64,000 nucleotides of DNA, taken from assembly GCA_036785705.1 (NCBI GenBank), contig JAWUZG010000001.1, positions 7,440,001 to 7,504,000 on the forward strand, given 5' to 3'. Within the stretch, counting starts at the first letter, position 1. Each line of letters opens with the position of its first letter. Shown here in pieces: positions 36,501 to 48,000 of this stretch. This DNA is from Acanthornis magna. Its lineage: Eukaryota > Chordata > Aves > Passeriformes > Acanthizidae. A program made the translations under genes and the position numbers. The notes beneath the pieces were generated by a model. That model made no database searches. It was not told the DNA's origin and was given only the letters and a program-made list of their open reading frames with translations.

Positions 36501-38170
36501 ATATGTTTGACCCACACAAGTGGGAAAGGTGGGAGTAGAACAAAGATATCCCAGTTCTTCATCTAGGATTGCATATATGTGACTTCTTAATAAGTGTTTA
36601 AAATCATTTGGTGTCAATGTACAATTAGACTTATATTTTATAAGGATATTGACATAAAATCAATGTAGATAAAAAGATTTCCTCCCTTTTTTGCTTCTTT
36701 TTTTAATAGAAAAGAACATGACCATTTAAGAAATTTGTTGACAAATGTTATGTCAACACATGGGATACACGTGCATTTTCTGGGTTTATAACCTAAATAT
36801 CGTTGGGAGAGTAAAAAAAAAAAAGGTTAAGAAGAAATTGGTTTTAATTGTGGGCATATTGATGGCAGACACTTTTATCCTGAAGAGACTGAGATCAGTT
36901 CCTGCTGACCTCAGAAGTCAGGTGTAGCTTTTACTTTCCGGGCTGGGGGCTGCAGAGTGAAGACACCAAAGAAGAGCTGCAAATAACAAATGCTGCTCAC
37001 ATTCAAGTCATCATACCTGGAGTCAGCACAATTCCTTTTTCTATTCACCCACTTACCCTGATATCTGGAACACTCTCATTAATAGCCAAAAATGTCATAG
37101 AAAGGTTTGGAAAACTACTTAAAATCTGTCAAAAGTGTATATTTTAAAAATTATAAATTAGTCATGGAGTACCACAAATTTTTGGTCTGAAAGTTAAATA
37201 AAACGTCATATGGGAGCAGCATTTCTTCAAGGAAATAATACATTGAACTCACCTTTATCTGGAATGCAAAACTATAATACTAATTTTTAGGCATTTAGGC
37301 ACTTAAGATGAAATCTCTAAAACACTCTGTGAATAGCACATTAATTATTGATCAAATTGGAAAAAACCTTGTCCTTTAAAGGGGGCTAAGGGTTAAGGTA
37401 GATGTCATATCCTTTCTGTAGTATTGTGGGCTTGCCAATAAAAAAAGATATTTGTAGCCTGAATGAGCTCAAGGCAAAAGTCTTGGTTTTTAAAATTACA
37501 TCAATGTAATTTTGGGAGTACAAACCAAGAGCTGAGGTAGCTTGGAACAAAGTTCTTTTGTTGTGTGCATGCCTGGCGAAGAGGAAAGGTGTGCCAACAA
37601 AAGCTTTTATTTTGTCCTGTGATCTCGGTCAGACCAAAGCAGATTTCATTCAGATTTGGTGTGGCAAATATTGGCATTTCAAAATCTAAATAAACTTCCT
37701 AATCATCCAGTGCTGGCACCAGAGTAATATAATCAGAGGTCTGCTATAAGTCAGAATGGAGCCATGCTTCACAGAGAAGTTAAATGTTATACCTTCTTAA
37801 ATGCTACTAAATGTAATAGATTTTTTTCTGCATTAATAGGCTTTAATAGTAGATCATTTTGAAACACAGCTACAAGATTAATTTTGACCACACATCAAAC
37901 AGGGCAGTAATATAAGATATAACCTGAAATGCTGCCTGGTCTTCCTCCAGCCAAATGTGGTGCCCTGCTGTGGCAGGGAACAGCAGCCATTCTGTTTCTG
38001 TGTGCTTTTTTAACACCATGTTATAAATAAGGTTTTTAACCACAGAAATCTGCCCAAAAATCAAAAGCCCTTTTAGTGATTATATCACTTTGTTCTCAGT
38101 ATATCCTTTTATGTATGGTAGGGTGGGCTTTATCTTAACTAAAACTTCTACTTGCTTTATTTCTTCCTTT
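33561..38170. other. Unique AT-rich non-coding DNA
   Basis: No gene is supported. There is a near-palindrome TAATGTAAGTTACATTA at 34830-34846 and an A12 run at 36813-36824. The segment about 35660-36020 is repeat-free and holds bZIP-like TGACGTAA (35818-35825) and octamer-like ATGCTAAT (35846-35853) strings. That makes it a possible regulatory element, though only by inference. Confidence 0.6.
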
Positions 38171-38215
38171 TATATATATATATATATATTTATTTATTTA
38201 TTTATTTATTTATTT
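38171..38215. repeat. (TA)n / (TTTA)n microsatellite
   Basis: About nine TA units (38171-38189) pass directly into about seven ATTT units (38188-38215). It is a perfect compound microsatellite, likely variable in length between individuals. Confidence 0.95.
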
Positions 38216-40000
38216 CCTTATTTATAAGTAGAAATTATTTTTTATTCTCTTTTTGGTTGTTAATAATTTCAACTTCTAAAGTCTCCTCATTTATCACAGA
38301 TTTTCTTTCTTTCCTGATAATCCAGTAGCCATTCTTGGCATCTCCTCTGGTTTGAATTAATTTTCTTGAACAGAGATCTCTCCACAGAGATTTTTTTATC
38401 ATCATAGTCATTGAGATTTTGGACAGTGATTCCAGTCTTGCTCTGTAATTATGCTGAGTCCCAGTACCTACTGGTTTGCTATAGTGCTCCTAATCAGGTT
38501 TGAATTTTCCTATTAGAACTTTAAATCAGATTTTTCTAAAGACTATAAACTGAGACGTTCCCTTAAAAGCCTTGTTCCAGCCAGATACTATCTTCCTCAA
38601 TCACTCTTTCTTGAGCCATCCCTTTGTTCAACACTCAGTTCCTCTGCTAATCCCTGTCTCCTCCAATTTCAAATGGAATTTCCTTTGCATCAAATCCCTT
38701 ACCAAAGTAGACAAAAACAAAAGCTGTGACATTTCTTTTGGCTTGGAAAAGAATTTCCTTATCAAGAAAGTTACCTTTTCACAGATCTCTAAGAAGATCT
38801 GCCTTTGAGAAACACATGTTGAAGTTTACCTCATTTATTATTGTTTTATGTCTTTAATTATTCCCCTCATCCACAGCTCATTCTAATATCTGTATGCAAT
38901 TGAGAAATATATCTAAATTGGTCTTTTTTTCTCTTTCTCGACTCCCACTAGACATCATAATTTCTATATGACTTTCATTAAACAGTCCTTGGTACTGGAT
39001 CTGTGATTTCACATGCTGGTTTTTTTATGACACTGGAATGAGTTTATTCTGGCATCCCATTTTGAGAGCATTTTACCTGTTTAAATTTTGTTGCTACTCA
39101 AGTTGTTTTCATTCTCACATTCTCATTTTCATTTGCCTTTGATTCTCTACACAAACACAATTATTCTCCCTGAAACCTGACATTAAGTACTCATTTATCT
39201 TTGCATCTGTAACTGGGTTATGCTAATGTTCAAAGTAAGTGTGCTGCACAATCCTTCACCCTTTCCTCTTCTTCAGTCTGTGTATAGCAGAAAATAGATG
39301 TAGCTTTAAATTACTGTAGCAATATGGAAAGTCAATGAAGTACAGACTGATCTCTGATTAGTGATAGCTATGAATGATGAGACATTTTTTATTACTTCTC
39401 GTCTTTTCTTCTTTGTTAATTCCAATAATTACAGTTTTTCTTTGTCACACAGAACTATTCAGCCTTTGCATCAACTTCAGACATCCTTTCTCCTAACTCT
39501 TCCTGAGTTCTGACAGATTTATTCCTGTCTGCAAGATTTTATCCATTACTATTAAACCCTTTTATTCATAGACTCTGTCTCTACTACTTCCATCTCCTCT
39601 TCCCCACTTATCCTGACTTGTCTCCCTGCGATCTGAATCAGTCTTAGGCAGGGTGATTTCTGATCCTCTCTAGATATATTTCACATTGTTCTTCTCTTCA
39701 GCTCTACATAATTTACCAAGCATTTTCTCTGCATCTCATTTCCTTTTTTTTTTGACATGTTCTTTCCATTTTTGCTGCCCGATATTTTCTCTCCTTAAAG
39801 GTTAGTTTATTTTTAATGGTTCTTAATTTTTCTCTACAAATCCATAGCTTTTATTTCAGATCACATCTTAACACTAGTTTAAAGATCTCAACTATTTTTT
39901 TGGCTATAATAATATTAGTGAAACTATGTTAACATGAACGTCAATACAGACTAGTTGCCTTAGAGCATGTCTGAAATCACTGGTGTGTTTGAGATTTCTG
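38216..40000. other. Pyrimidine-rich (plus strand) unique DNA
   Basis: From about 38140 to 39860 most lines of plus strand have close to two thirds C+T, with many TTCC, CTCT and TCTTC strings that are not tandem. The complement is therefore persistently purine-rich, as is usual for the sense strand of LINE bodies and many mRNAs. Stops interrupt all frames (longest 78 codons, 38572-38808 plus). I cannot match it to CR1. It may be an old antisense LINE body or a retroposed transcript. Confidence 0.4.
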
Positions 40001-40539
40001 CAATAGAATCTATGCTTTCGTACCTGATTTCAACAACTATCTAAACAAGCTACAGTGAAACCTCTATGAATAAGCTTATCTTGACTACAACTAGATCAAA
40101 AATAAGTTTCTGTTTTTGACAGTGCTCATAAATGTCATTTTTCAAATTACAATGTTGGCAAATGATGTGAGATTTAAATTTTAAAAAAATATTATTCATG
40201 ATTGACAAACTAACCTACAGATCTTTTCAGAACAAAATCTAGTTCAATCTAGTTCATAAAATCTAGCTTCTGCACCTAGAATATGTACACAAATTAGGAG
40301 TATTACTGAAGGTACAAAAGCTTTATCTCCACTCTTCATGACATATGTGGCAGACTTGAATATGAGGCACCCATAGACCAGGTGAATAGGCTGTTCAGGT
40401 AACAGCTACATTTTATTCCCTCATTGAGCATTGAAGAGAAAACAAACTTTTGAATAGTGTTGAATCAGCACTTCCTATTCATTAGCATAACCTAAAATAT
40501 CTAAATTTCCGTGGTCCAGATGAGTGTCCTTATCACATG

Positions 40540-40559
40540 TCTATGTCTATAGACATAGA
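40540..40559. repeat. Perfect 20-bp palindrome
   Basis: TCTATGTCTATAGACATAGA is exactly its own reverse complement, with no central spacer. It is not part of a longer microsatellite, although CTATGT-like strings lie next to it. A 20-bp perfect palindrome is uncommon by chance. It could extrude as a hairpin or serve as a dimer binding site, but nothing shows that it does. Confidence 0.9.
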
Positions 40560-43290
40560 GAAAATATTCCTCTCTCTGTCTCTGGGAATATGAAATTATT
40601 TACTAAAAAAGGGACAACACCACCAAAAAAACTTCAGTAAATTCATCCAATAAAAGTCCCAAATCATAATCATGATGATTCAAGTCCTTGGTCTGAAATA
40701 TGTCAGATATATTTCCTTGCAAGTTCTTACTCACTTAACCCCCGTCTATCCCTTCTCCTCAACATCCCTCTCCTTCCCTTCCTTTCTTATCTTAGTGTGG
40801 TACTTGTTTTGATAGACATTAGCTCTTGGCTGATGGAAAAAAACTCATGAAAAAATTAAAATATTGTCTTCATTATGATTCCTAGGGAAGGGTCAGTTTA
40901 AAATAACTTGTATTTTCTGTCAAAGTTGTTTTGGTGGAAAATCTCCAGATGGAAATAATATTAATAGCTACAGGGAACAATCGCCAAGGAAATTTAATTA
41001 TATGATTTAGGACCAGCAAACTTGGGCTATTGAGTGTGTGCTGACTTCAGACCATTCTCTGAAAAAATGTTCATAATAATTTATAATTAATCAAGTCAAT
41101 CATTTAAGTGAAATTTTTTTTTTTTTAAATGAGGCTGTATTGGGAAGCACTGAGATTAGGAAAAATTGCAACTACAATTGTTCTTTTTATTTCATTCTGG
41201 TGTCCTTTATGCATTCGTTACAATGTAGGCTTTAATTATGTAATCTCATGTTATTTATTCCATGGAGACAATGGGGAGTGCTCACTTGCCAGCAGCTAAT
41301 CAACATTGTGTATACAGTGTGCAGTGTTTCCCGTATAGCCCAAATTATGTTTGCTGCCCAAATGTAGGAGTTGCAATAGATTATTAAAATCAACATGTGC
41401 TTTGTCATGACATTCCTCACTATGACATCAAAGTCCTTTGCATTTGTTTACTAATTTTCACATCTTTGATGAGATTGGTGGCTATGAGAAATGGGAGAAG
41501 GTCATAAAGCTTGAAGCTGATGCACTCAGTAAATCAAATGGTCTTTTAATTTGAGGCATCTATTAGCTTGTTTTCTTAAGTATAAACCATGACACAGTAA
41601 CACCACTGTCCAAAGCACATTAAGTGCATCTGCGAATTTCATACCAGAAAATAGGGATGAACACAGAAATAAATATGAAGAACATGGCTATTGACATCCA
41701 CGACAAACCTCTCTGAAGCAGGATTCTGATATTGATGTGGTCAAGGCAAATGCAGACAGGAGTTTCTCAAGGCAGAGTTCAGTGGCACTTTGTTTTCCCA
41801 CACTTAACCTTTGTCATTCAGTACTCATTTTCCATATCTGTGGGAATGTTAGGATGTACTATTTGTACAGATCTCTAGCTGATTTTGTGCTGTGACAACG
41901 GCATAGCAACTTTGGAAGGCTTAAATAGGGGATAACATGTAAGACTTTGTCATACTGAGATTTCACAGGAAATACAAGTACTGGAGTTACCTAATTTGGT
42001 ATTTTCTTATTTTGGAGCCCTAATTCTAATCAGTGGGACAGGACAAAAGTTATTCATGTTGCTGATGAGCTATCTGGAAGATGGAAAACTAGTGGTCAAA
42101 TTTCACAATAATGGGAGATAACCAGTGAAATCCTTCAAAGATCTGTGGAAAAAGCTGATGTTAACTGACTTAGAATGGCAAGCTGACAAAATTTGTGTAT
42201 GTTTGGGCACTTAAAGCAAAAGCTGATTACGAAGTTTTGCAACTAATTCTTGCAAACCTGGGTGTATGGGGGGAGAATATGAGTAAACCTGCATAAGAAA
42301 TCAGTCCTGATTTTATTTGTATTTTATTTGTATCAAGAGTAGCTCTGTTATGATGTTGAAATGAGATAATGAATTAGATAGGAGAGATCTTGTGGTTAAC
42401 AGATGGAAATCAAAACAAAGAATATTTTTATACCTCTGTAAAGATCCCCGATGCATCAACTTCATTATTGTGTGAAAAATTAAGATGTATTATAACTGGG
42501 AAAAACAGAAAAAGAAGAGAAAAGTTTCTGGATTAGGACGATGGTACAGACATCTATAAAATAAAAAAAATCAAAAGCAGAATATGTAAAAGAATGTAAA
42601 AGAAAATATGTCCTTACAAGGAGATGGCTGAAGGAAGTGTGATGGAAGTATGGTAGAGATATGCAAAACTATGGATGGAAGAGATGTTGAACTGGAAACA
42701 TACATTCATTGTCTCTTCAACGACCAAAGGCTCTGAGATTAAACTGGGCTGGGCAGGGGATTCTTAGGTTCAAAATTTACTAGAGAAATGTTTAGCCATA
42801 TGACATAAATTTACACACTTGTATTTGCTGCAGAACTCTAAATGTCAAAAGCTTATATAGCTTCAGTTAGCATAAGTCCACAGGAGAGAAATCCCTTGAA
42901 AGCTACGCCAGAGTTGAGAGCTGCCACTTCTGGCACGGAAGGTCCCCAAAGTTTATTAGAGAGTGCTGGAGGGGAGTGTCACACACACTTCCTCTGTTGC
43001 AGTCCCTCCCTCCTATGACCTACTTCGAGTGACAGCATACTGGGTGAGAGAAAGAGTGCAAATATTGTATTTCTTTTGTTCCTCTTATGCTTTTCTGAGT
43101 GATTTTAGGTATATATAGAATAGAGAACAAAAAGACACATAAATGTTTTATATTTCTTACGTATAAGAAATGTTTAAGTTTAGGTTTTTTGGGGGTTTTT
43201 TTTAAGTCTTTAGGTAATTAAAATAAAATCAGAGTATTATTCTAAGTATGTTGTGTAGCTGAAGCTTGCATCATTGTTCACATTAAGAGT

Positions 43291-43331
43291 TTCTAGTTAC
43301 TAATTCTATATTCTAGTTACTAATTACTATA
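43291..43331. repeat. Two-copy tandem duplication (~20 bp)
   Basis: TTCTAGTTACTAATTCTATA at 43291-43310 is followed directly by TTCTAGTTACTAATTACTATA with one inserted A. The high identity suggests a recent local slippage event. Confidence 0.85.
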
Positions 43332-43749
43332 TTCCACCAGTCAAACAAGGCATTCTGTTTAGGGAGATACATACTGCAATGAGCACATTATCTATGTGGG
43401 ATTTTTTCACTTTCAGCTGTATTTAGGCTTTGACATAATTTGGACCTCTCAGCTGTCTTTTCGCCCCTAAACTTGTGCAATTGCTGGCCCTCCATCTACT
43501 TGACCTGTATTCTCATATGCTGTAGGAGGGCTTAGAAAAGCTTAGAATAGCAAAGAAGATGGAAGTAGCTCCCCCAACATGACTCCTAAGATGAGCCTCT
43601 GTGCTGTATTTTGTTGCCTATGGAAGATATAAGATGTGGACTGGATATTTTAGTATATGTTTTAGCAAACAAATTCAGTGATCCATTGTGATTATCCTAA
43701 CAGGTGTCCAAAAAAACAAAATTAAGCATCCTCAAATCTTTTTCTTTGT

Positions 43750-43781
43750 AAAAAAAAAAAAAAAAACCAAAACCCAAACAG
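43750..43781. repeat. A18 run with A/C tail
   Basis: Eighteen A are followed by CCAAAACCCAAACA (43768-43781). That exact 14-mer also occurs in the A/C-rich tract at 20586-20599. The shared form suggests the same decay or expansion process of A runs, or tails of one repeat family. Confidence 0.8.
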
Positions 43782-44720
43782 CTAAAACAATTTCATGGCA
43801 AAAAAATCCATAGATAGCATCCTTAGTGAATGAAAGTTCATGGATATACTGTGCAGTAAGATTATCTCCAGTTCTAGCAGCTGACAAACTGACCACATCT
43901 ATTTAAAGCAACAACTTCCAGTGCTATAATAGAAATCTAATTTAATGAGACTCCGAGTCTGTTTCCCTGCATCTGATTTCAGAGTCCAATGGGGAGATGA
44001 GATACTATTCTCCAGATGCTTTTAGAGAAGGCAAGAAGTAACTAGGCGAGAAGTAACTGAATCATGAACTCTAATTTTGTATATTCACATCAGCAGGATC
44101 CAACCCAAGTGGAAGCTGGGATTTCCTGTCTTTAAGAGGTCCCCTTAAATATAGTCCTGAACTGCTACAGTGAATAATTATTGCATAGTCTTTTGGAAAA
44201 AACATTCTTATTTTACATGAAGTGATATCTTCAACATGTAGAGACATTTAAATACATACTTATTTTCAGTTACCTAAAATCTTCTGTGAAGTTCAAAGTT
44301 GAAATCCTATTTAAGGAAACAACTTTATTTTCTTATCTGTCTTCAGGGCTGGAATTGAACAGGGTATGTGTCACTGCAAAGGCGCAAATAACAAAGGTTC
44401 ATGACAACATAATTAAAAAGAGAAAAGATCTTATAATCATTGGGAATTTTGGTTTTGATCTATATGAGTATGGTGACTTGCAAATCTTTTCCTCCAAAAT
44501 TCCCCTCCCCATAAAAATGTATATAATTTACTTGCGTGTTTCAATATTATTTTAATTTTCAATTCACTTATTTTTGTTTTAGAAAAAGCAAAGAAAAAAG
44601 AAACAATAAAAAGTCACTTTATGATGTTAAACCGTTAAGATAATAAACATCTTTGATGATTTAATACTGAAATTTTTAGGCACACAAATATACAGTATTT
44701 GAAAATATACATTGTTATAC

Positions 44721-45030
44721 AGTTGCTTGGTGTTCTGGGCCAGGACTTCTGCACCAGTGACATAGTTTAACTGTTCAGATTTAAAGGCAGATTAAGCTGT
44801 CATTTGTGGTGCCTATGCCAGAAGATAATTCCTGTGTGTTACAGTCAGTAAATACACTTCCTTCTGCCGTAATCTTGCTGGCCAGCGAGTACAGAATCCC
44901 CACTCCAGCAGAACTCTGGCTCTGCATTCAGTTGAGCAGTGCTTCAGGCCTGGGGCCATCACATGTGCTCTGTTTGGACTTGGCTTGCCTTTCTCCAGCT
45001 TGTTTGGCTTTAACAGCAACTGATTAATGA
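44721..45030. other. Mildly GC-rich patch with opposed open frames
   Basis: A 73-codon plus frame (44806-45027) and a 68-codon minus frame (44813-45019) overlap almost entirely in a GC-richer patch. Neither has a domain, a clear splice pair or a preferred composition. It is probably non-coding. Confidence 0.3.
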
Positions 45031-48000
45031 CAAGGTGGCTGTTACTTAATTTTAGTTTGTTTAGTATTTTATGGTTGTTTGGTGAAATGCCTGTGGTTAT
45101 GCTATAGAAGAGTGAGCTGCTGTAGTGTAACCATGATGAAGCTTAAAGGACAAAGCTGGGATGACAGCAGAGGCCTTGAAGATTAGGGCACAGGATGATT
45201 CCAGTGGTACCAGGGCTAGGAATAACTCACCAGGCATTGGCTAATAAAAAAAATCAAATCTCAGGATCTTGGGAGGGGAGAAAAAGAAAAAGGGACAAGT
45301 ACCCAATACAAAGTGATGAAAGAGCAGGGTGTAAAGAGCATAAGAAAACACAAAAATGGCATCAAGAGGACAGGAAGAAACCATCAACACTGTACTTCTT
45401 CTGTAAAAGAAAAAGAAATAATTCCCATCATTAGCACCATGGTCCTACACCAAAGGTTTCAAGGAACTCATGAATATTCATAATTATCTCTAGGCTGAAC
45501 CGTTGACCTTAGGCTACAGAGAACAGTGCAAAGGTGAGGCTGAAAACCAAGATAATAAAAGTTTGCTGGTAGAAGCTTTACTTAAATAACAACTTTTGAA
45601 ATATTGTATTGTTAACAAGTCTTGCCTTCTATTTAGATTGTATTAACATCACTGTGTCTGGACTAATAACAGTGCATGTTTGTTTCATTTTGGTTATACT
45701 GCTAAAGCTTTCAATTCAGCCAACAGTAAATTCTAGGCTTCACATAGAAGGTCCCCTTTTAGCCATAACAAGGTCTTGAGTGCAACACTGCTGAGATATA
45801 GGATATTAACAGTTGGTTTTATACTGCTAGTCCCTGGCTCCTGGAAAGCCAGCTGGGAACTCATGCAGCTGTTGCAATTCAGAATATCTTTCATTTCCTG
45901 TGAACTGTTTATCAGAGCAGACCAATACTAGTCAATGACAAATCCTGTAATCACCACACCAGGAATAATTTTGGAGCCACTTCATTGCCTCATACTGCAG
46001 ACTAGGCTTCAGGCTAACCAGTCTTTTAAAACATACAAGCTGATACACAGAATCTCTAAAGCAGGTTTCAATTAAGAACGCCCTCTTTGCTTTCCTCCCT
46101 TTTTCGTATTTCAAGCTCTAAATGAGAAAAGAGTGGTTGAAAGGTTTATAACCACTCAAAACGAGAAAAACAGAAAGAAAACTTTGATGTCTAAATAAGT
46201 TATACCTAACCAGGTACATCAAGCAAACCTTTAAGTTTTTAATGATCCCTGTTCACCAGCTCCTATGAGACAAATACAATTACTCCCACTTTACAGTCAA
46301 AGTGAGATACCCATATACTTATGTACAGCAGGAAACTCAGTTACAGAGTAAGGATACTTTCAAAGTAATTGTGTCTGCTGTTATTTTCACTACCAGAATA
46401 GTTTCCACTTATCCTGTCCTGAATTCTGGTTTACAGTACACAAGATATTCACTGTATGAGGCATAAAAAAAGGACTGATATTTATAAAAACAAAAAAGGA
46501 AGACTAGGTACTTCAGTTAAATTCTTCATGTTAGGTGGGGTGGCTTCATGATAAAAATGGGGATGACAGTATTGGTCATAAGTTTTATTTTCACACAGTC
46601 ATCATAAAATTTCCTTATTTTAGACGCTGACTTGACGTATCATTTTCCTTCCTATCACTCCATCCAAATTTTGGTATTTATCACCAAACATCAGGTCTTC
46701 TCATTCTTCCTGTAGTGTCACAAATATTTTTGTTTGCAGTAAGGAAATGCATGATGACACATATATATTTTGCACCTTAAATGTAAAATATGTGTGTGTA
46801 ATCATGTATATATGAATCTACAGTCAAAACAGTATTATACCTCCTTTGTAACAATTGTGCTGAATAAGTACATGTGATACTGAAATACAGCCATTTCAAG
46901 AGATGATATAACAGTGATAGGGCACAAATAGTCACAATTAGCACTACAGCCCTGCTCTGTCAGCGCCTTGGTCATTTTCTTTAAAGCAACAGCAGTTAAA
47001 TTACAGTCTATGGACTTTTGTCGGAGAGTGGCTTTTCAAAGAACTTTCCATTAGAGACTGTTTCTAAAGGCAGCAATAATGACTTCATTGGACTTTAAAA
47101 ATTGTTATTGCCCATGGTACTTGATATACATCTTACAGTGTCTTAAATTGCTCTAAAGTGTTCTCTTACTTAAACACTGATTTTTGTTGGCAATCTTATG
47201 AGATTATTGACTTCAGTATTTTATATATTTTGACTTTATGATAAATGCTCTTATGAGCTATATAGGTTCCCAGACAAATGCGATAGTTATGACCCTAACC
47301 TTGCAGTGCTGAAATTCGTCTATTTTCTTGAATGAGCTCATATCAGTCACAAAGTTCACAAGGAAGAATATGCTCAGGGTGGGAATGTATGGGTTTATTC
47401 AAATGAGTCTAAAATCAATATATCTGAATTTTCCCTGCCTCTTATTGGAATAAAAAAGGAAAATGGCATGATTGCAGAGCAAAAACAAAGTACCAGAAGT
47501 GACAAATTAATTGTGAAATTTACTCCTGCTACTATCAGGATCTTAATGGACTAAGAACCTCCCCCCTCTAGAAAGAAAAATCCCTGCCTTTGGTGAAATT
47601 TCTCATTACTTGCCATAATAAAAAGTAATGAGGTAAAAATAAAGAAAGTAAGACTCCATGCTGAATAACAAAAATCAAATTCTTTGACAGCAGACTTAAG
47701 GTTTGCACTATGTTGCATTAAGTGGCTTGCTTTTTAAAGTTTTTTAGGAGAAACTCTGGCAGTAGGAAATTAGTTCGAGTTAAGAAAGGACAGATTACAG
47801 CTGCCTTGTTCCACACCCTTCTTGCATGAGGGAAAAACAAACGCCAGAAAGGGTTTCCAACCTATAAGCTGCCTCTTTATGATAAAGAAAATAGAATGGT
47901 ATGTGGTTATAAGTGTTTTGAAGTGTAATCTGTCCATTTCCCTTTAGAGATAACTTCCTCTTGCTATGGTAAGACTGTGTGACTCTTCCACATAAGCAAA

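Larger units (their letters stand above)
40001..44720. other. Unique AT-rich non-coding DNA
   Basis: No gene is supported; frames are under 90 codons. Listed separately are a 20-bp palindrome (40540-40559), a small tandem duplication (43291-43331) and an A18 run (43750-43767). A T13 run lies at 41114-41126, and a second small duplication of AGAAGTAACT (15-base period) is at 44034-44058. A mildly GC-rich patch near 42890-43020 has nothing recognisable. Confidence 0.65.

Noticed and set aside
45195..45434. Lysine/arginine-rich 79-codon frame, nuclear-signal-like
   Set aside because: The composition follows from purine-rich DNA; no gene context.
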